From VFZN01 sp963709325 (lineage in GTDB: Bacteria; Acidobacteriota; Vicinamibacteria; Vicinamibacterales; UBA2999), in contig CAVPVV010000003.1 in assembly GCA_963709325.1 (NCBI GenBank), forward strand, positions 4,402,001 to 4,466,000: a stretch of DNA of 64,000 nt, written 5' to 3'. How positions within the stretch are numbered: position 1 is the first letter of the stretch; each line of letters begins with the position of its first letter. The notes under the pieces were generated by a model. The model saw nothing but the letters and a program-made list of their open reading frames with translations. It searched no databases and was not told where the DNA came from. Below are positions 61,088-64,000 of the stretch, one piece after another. The translations under genes were made by a program, and so were the position numbers.

Positions 61088-62287
61088 CACTTCTTGTCCG
61101 GGAGCGCGGCGACGCCAGGCAGCGTCTGGCCGGCCAGGAACTCGAGCGATGCGCCGCCGCCGGTGGAGATGTGGCTCATCTTGTCGGCCACGCCGGCGGC
61201 GTTGACGGCAGCGACGGAGTCGCCGCCGCCGATGATGGTCGTGCCGTTCACCGCCGCGCAGGCCCGGGCGACGGCCATCGTCCCGGCGGCAAAGGGCGCG
61301 ACTTCGAAGACGCCCATCGGTCCGTTCCAGACCACCGTCTTCGCATCCTTCAGGGCGCCGGCGAACAGGTGCGCCGTGGCCGGGCCGATGTCGAGACCCA
61401 TGCGATCGCCAATCGCGGCATCACGCACCTCGAGCACCGCCGTCTGCGCGGCGGCGTCGATCTTGTCGGCGACCACGTGATCCACCGGCAGCAGCAGCTG
61501 CACGCCCCGCGTCTGCGCGTGCGACAGGATGCTGCGCGCCGCGTCGAGCTTGTCGTCCTCGACCAGCGAGCGGCCGACCGGCATGCCGAGCGCCTTGAAG
61601 AACGTGTAGGCCATCGCGCCGCCGATGATCAGGCGATCGACGCGGCCGAGCAGGCTCTCGATCACCTCGATCTTGTCCGACACCTTGGCGCCGCCGAGAA
61701 TCCCGACGAAAGGCCGCTCCGGATTGCCGAGCGCCATGCCGAGATAGGTCAGCTCCTTCTCCATCAACAGACCTGCTGCGGCCTGCTTGAAGTGCGGCAC
61801 CATCGCCGCAACCGACGCGTGCGCGCGATGCGCGGCTCCGAAGGCGTCGTTGACATACGCCTCGGCGAGCGAGGCCAACGCTGTCGCGAACCCTGCGTCG
61901 TTCTTCTCCTCTTCGGCGTGGTAGCGAAGATTCTCGAGCAGGGCGATGCGGGATCCGGTCGGCCCCTTTGCCTGGCCGACCGCTTGGCGCGCCGGCTGAC
62001 CGATGCAGTCCGACGCAAAGATCACTTCGCGTCCGAGCAGTGTCGCCAGGTGATCGGCAACCGGCTTCAAGCTGTACTCTGGCGCCGGCTTTCCCTTCGG
62101 CCGCCCGAGGTGCGAGGCCAGCACCACCGTAGCGTCAGCCTCGAGCGCATACGTAATCGTCGGAAGCGCCGCCGTGATGCGGGTGTCGTCCTTGATGCGC
62201 GCCATCCTTGATCGGCACATTGAAATCGACCCGGACGAACACGGTCTTGCCGGCCAGGGCCAGATCACGAATCGAATACTTGGTCAT
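61087..62287 (-). CDS. pgk: Phosphoglycerate kinase, interrupted by a frameshift near the start
   Basis: The true start is ATG 62287, giving MTKYSIRDLALAGKTVFVRV and DFNVPIKDG, the classic Pgk N-terminus. The rest (RIKDDTRITAALPTITYALE, ASHLGRPKGKPAPEYSLKPV, GGAKVSDKIEVIESL, TIIGGGDSVAAV) is in another frame from about 62203 on. One extra base in GGCGCGC (minus strand, 62203-62197) explains the break: removal restores KDGRIKDD. Without repair, the longest open frame would begin with unrelated residues at 62268. Total length without the extra base is about 400 aa, normal for Pgk. Confidence 0.93.
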
Positions 62288-62288
62288 C

Positions 62289-62338
62289 CGAACCCCGCGA
62301 ACCCCGCGAACCTCGCGAACTTCGAGAACCTCGCGAAC
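62289..62338. repeat. 9-bp tandem repeats filling the gap-pgk spacer
   Basis: On the plus strand GAACCCCGC, GAACCCCGC, GAACCTCGC, GAACTTCGA, GAACCTCGC, GAACCTAGA follow head to tail. They take up all of the space between the pgk start and the gap stop. No ribosome-binding site is visible before pgk ATG in this stretch. Confidence 0.8.
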
Positions 62339-63334
62339 CTAGAACAACTTGTCGAGCAGGTCGACGCACCGGCTCGAGTACCCCCACTCGTTGTCGTACC
62401 AGGCCATCACCTTCAGGAAGTCGCCGTCCATGACCTTGGTGTAAGCGGCGTCGACGATCGAGGAGTGGGAATTGCCGCGGAAGTCGATGGACACAAGCGG
62501 GTCGGTACAGAACTCGAGGATGTTCTTCATCGGTCCATCAGCGGCGGCTTTCAGGGCGCTGTTCACGTCTTCCGCCGACGCCTTCTTGCCGAGCTGGACC
62601 ACCAGATCGACGACCGAGACGTTCGGCGTCGGAACTCGCATGGCAATGCCATCGAGCTTGCCCTTGAGCTGCGGCAGCACTTCGCCGACCGCCTTGGCCG
62701 CTCCGGTTGTGGTCGGGATGATCGACATCGCTGCCGCGCGCGCCCGCCGCAAATCCTTGTGCGGCAGATCGAGCAGGTTCTGGTCGTTCGTGTAGGCGTG
62801 AACGGTGGTCATCCACCCGCGCGTGATGCCGAACGATTCGTCGATGACCTTGGCCACCGGCGCGAGGCAGTTGGTCGTGCACGACGCATTCGAGACGATG
62901 TGGTGCTTCGACTTGTCGTAGGCGTTGTCGTTGACGCCGAGGACGATGGTAACGTCCGGGTTGGTCGCCGGGGCGGTGATGACGACCTTTTTTGCCCCCG
63001 CAGCCAGGTGTTTGGCAGCATCGTCTCTCTTCGTGAACCGGCCCGTGCCCTCGAACACGACGTCGACGCCGAGGTCCTTCCACGGCAGTTGAGCCGGGTC
63101 CTTGATGGCGAGCACCTTGAACTCGTCGCCGTTCACCGCAATCGCACCCTCACGGGCCTCCACTCGCGCCTCGAGATTGCCGAGCACGGAGTCGTACTTG
63201 AGCAGGTGGGCGAGCGTCTTCGCATCGGTCAGGTCGTTCACCGCGACGAAGTCGATGTCCTTGCGCCCGAGCGCGGCGCGCATGATGTTGCGACCGATCC
63301 GGCCGAAGCCGTTGATGCCAACCTTAAGAGCCAT
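62339..63334 (-). CDS. gap: Glyceraldehyde-3-phosphate dehydrogenase
   Basis: A 331-aa enzyme that oxidises glyceraldehyde 3-phosphate with NAD and phosphate. It has the NAD-binding GINGFGRIGRNIMRA, active-site Cys152 in SNASCTTNCLAPV, the S-loop region AMSIIPTTTGAAKAV and the C-terminal WYDNEWGYSSR. GGAGG lies before the ATG. TACAAT on the minus strand (63366-63361) is a likely -10 element. It is the first gene of the gap-pgk-tpiA operon. Confidence 0.97.
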   Translation of the reverse strand: MALKVGINGFGRIGRNIMRAALGRKDIDFVAVNDLTDAKTLAHLLKYDSVLGNLEARVEAREGAIAVNGDEFKVLAIKDPAQLPWKDLGVDVVFEGTGRFTKRDDAAKHLAAGAKKVVITAPATNPDVTIVLGVNDNAYDKSKHHIVSNASCTTNCLAPVAKVIDESFGITRGWMTTVHAYTNDQNLLDLPHKDLRRARAAAMSIIPTTTGAAKAVGEVLPQLKGKLDGIAMRVPTPNVSVVDLVVQLGKKASAEDVNSALKAAADGPMKNILEFCTDPLVSIDFRGNSHSSIVDAAYTKVMDGDFLKVMAWYDNEWGYSSRCVDLLDKLF

Positions 63335-63360
63335 CGATGAGTCCTCCGGGTAAACGACAC

Positions 63361-63366
63361 ATTGTA
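63361..63366 (-). promoter_or_regulatory. gap: Candidate -10 element of gap
   Basis: TACAAT on the minus strand, 27 bases upstream of the gap start codon. No clear -35 hexamer is visible at 16-18 bp. Confidence 0.4.
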
Positions 63367-63380
63367 CCCACCTTCCCGGC

Positions 63381-63410
63381 TTGCCGGACCGGTGCCCGAC
63401 GCGCTATACT
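63381..63410 (+). promoter_or_regulatory. Candidate promoter of waaA
   Basis: TTGCCG (63381-63386) and TATACT (63405-63410) are separated by 18 bp and lie 21 bases before the ATG at 63432. The -10 element matches well, the -35 moderately. Confidence 0.5.
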
Positions 63411-63431
63411 TCTGAGGACGTAAGTCCTTTA

Positions 63432-64000
63432 ATGTATACCGTTTACAGCGTGCTGACCGTGGCGGCCTTCGCGATCGCGCTGCCATGGTTCGCCTACCAG
63501 GCGCTCCGCTACAAGAAATACGTCGCCAGCTTCGGCCCGCGCATGGGTTACCTGCCGGTGTCGTTCAACGTCGACGGCGACGACTCGATCTGGATTCACG
63601 CGGTGTCGGTCGGAGAAGTGCTCACGGCCCGTCCGCTGATCGCCGATCTGCGCAAGCGCCATCCCGGCCTCCGGATCTTCCTCTCGACCACAACCATTGC
63701 CGGGCAGCAGCTCGCGCGTCGCAGCGTCCTCAACGTCGACGCGGTGTTCTACTTCCCGTTCGATCTCGCCGTTGTCGTCCGGCGAACCCTGGAACTCGTC
63801 CGGCCGAAGCTCTTCATCATGATGGAGACCGAGATCTGGCCGGTGCTGCTCCGTGAGTGCCGGCTGCGCGGGATCAAGACCGCCATCGTCAACGGTCGCT
63901 TGTCGTCGCGGTCGTTTCCACGTTACCGGTTGATCAGGCCGTTCATGCGCCGCGTGCTGCAGGACATCGATCGCTTCTGCGTTCAGAGCGACGAGTCGGG
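63432..64000 (+). CDS. waaA: 3-deoxy-D-manno-octulosonic acid (Kdo) transferase, N-terminal part (runs off the window end)
   Basis: The frame from ATG 63432 is open to base 64000 (about 190 residues). MYTVYSVLTVAAFAIALPWF is the membrane anchor. WIHAVSVGEVLTARPLIADL, FLSTTTIAGQQLARR, VFYFPFDLAVVVRRTLELVR and METEIWPVLLRECRLRGIKT are hallmark segments of WaaA/KdtA. The enzyme adds Kdo to lipid A precursor at the inner membrane, so the organism makes LPS. It is divergent from gap. Confidence 0.95.
   Translation, partial: MYTVYSVLTVAAFAIALPWFAYQALRYKKYVASFGPRMGYLPVSFNVDGDDSIWIHAVSVGEVLTARPLIADLRKRHPGLRIFLSTTTIAGQQLARRSVLNVDAVFYFPFDLAVVVRRTLELVRPKLFIMMETEIWPVLLRECRLRGIKTAIVNGRLSSRSFPRYRLIRPFMRRVLQDIDRFCVQSDES

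Overview
This 64 kb window is high-GC chromosomal DNA from a diderm, non-phototrophic bacterium. The gene content points to Acidobacteriota, probably the Vicinamibacteria. Supporting this are an ADOP-type duplicated orphan permease, two TonB-dependent receptors with N-terminal carboxypeptidase-regulatory domains, a beta-propeller hybrid sensor kinase, many exported TPR, thioredoxin-like and beta-barrel proteins, and a waaA gene for LPS biosynthesis. The taxonomic placement is inference; no rRNA gene is present.

Layout. 0-13 kb: the N-terminal part of a membrane protein, an RRM RNA-binding protein with a terminator-like hairpin in its leader, a small charged protein between two inverted mini-repeat arrays, a beta-barrel protein, a PlpD-like patatin, an amidase, a GNAT acetyltransferase, an ADOP permease, an ECF sigma operon, RluA and a DUF3014 protein. 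13-25 kb: two paralogous TonB receptors either side of a glycosyltransferase-TPR protein, then a redoxin gene coupled to a haem/TPR protein. 24.7-26.7 kb: an IS5-type element of about 2 kb with a 3-bp target duplication. It carries, beyond its transposase, an apparent integron gene cassette with an attC site, and it sits inside a dispersed palindromic repeat. 26.8-39.9 kb: a TlpA-like protein, a hybrid kinase / response regulator / SpoIIE phosphatase operon, an AI-2E-type permease and an RND efflux pair. 40-47 kb: an oxidoreductase / metallo-hydrolase / sulfatase operon, a beta-barrel protein and a secreted propeller-like protein.

47.2-52.3 kb is a decaying genomic island. It is bounded by an intact tRNA-Leu(GAG) and a 61-bp copy of that tRNA's 3' part. 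It holds an AlpA-like regulator, an Nmad2 gene with a frameshift, an HTH/NB-ARC/TPR regulator with two frameshifts, an IS3 remnant and the C-terminus of a Fic protein. No integrase survives.

52.4-64 kb: secG, small envelope and redox proteins, an FAH-family hydrolase, then a tightly overlapping five-gene operon (haem protein, thioredoxin, DUF4266, DUF3570-like barrel with a CXXCH motif, ApbE). The glycolytic set gap-pgk-tpiA follows, and the start of waaA diverges from it.

Two cross-cutting themes stand out. First, several families of short dispersed repeats occur between genes and also inside genes, where they encode signal-peptide hydrophobic cores or an in-frame insert. Second, single-base frameshifts occur in pgk, a metallo-hydrolase, the HTH/NB-ARC regulator and Nmad2. 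Because pgk is normally essential, some of these may be assembly errors rather than true decay.
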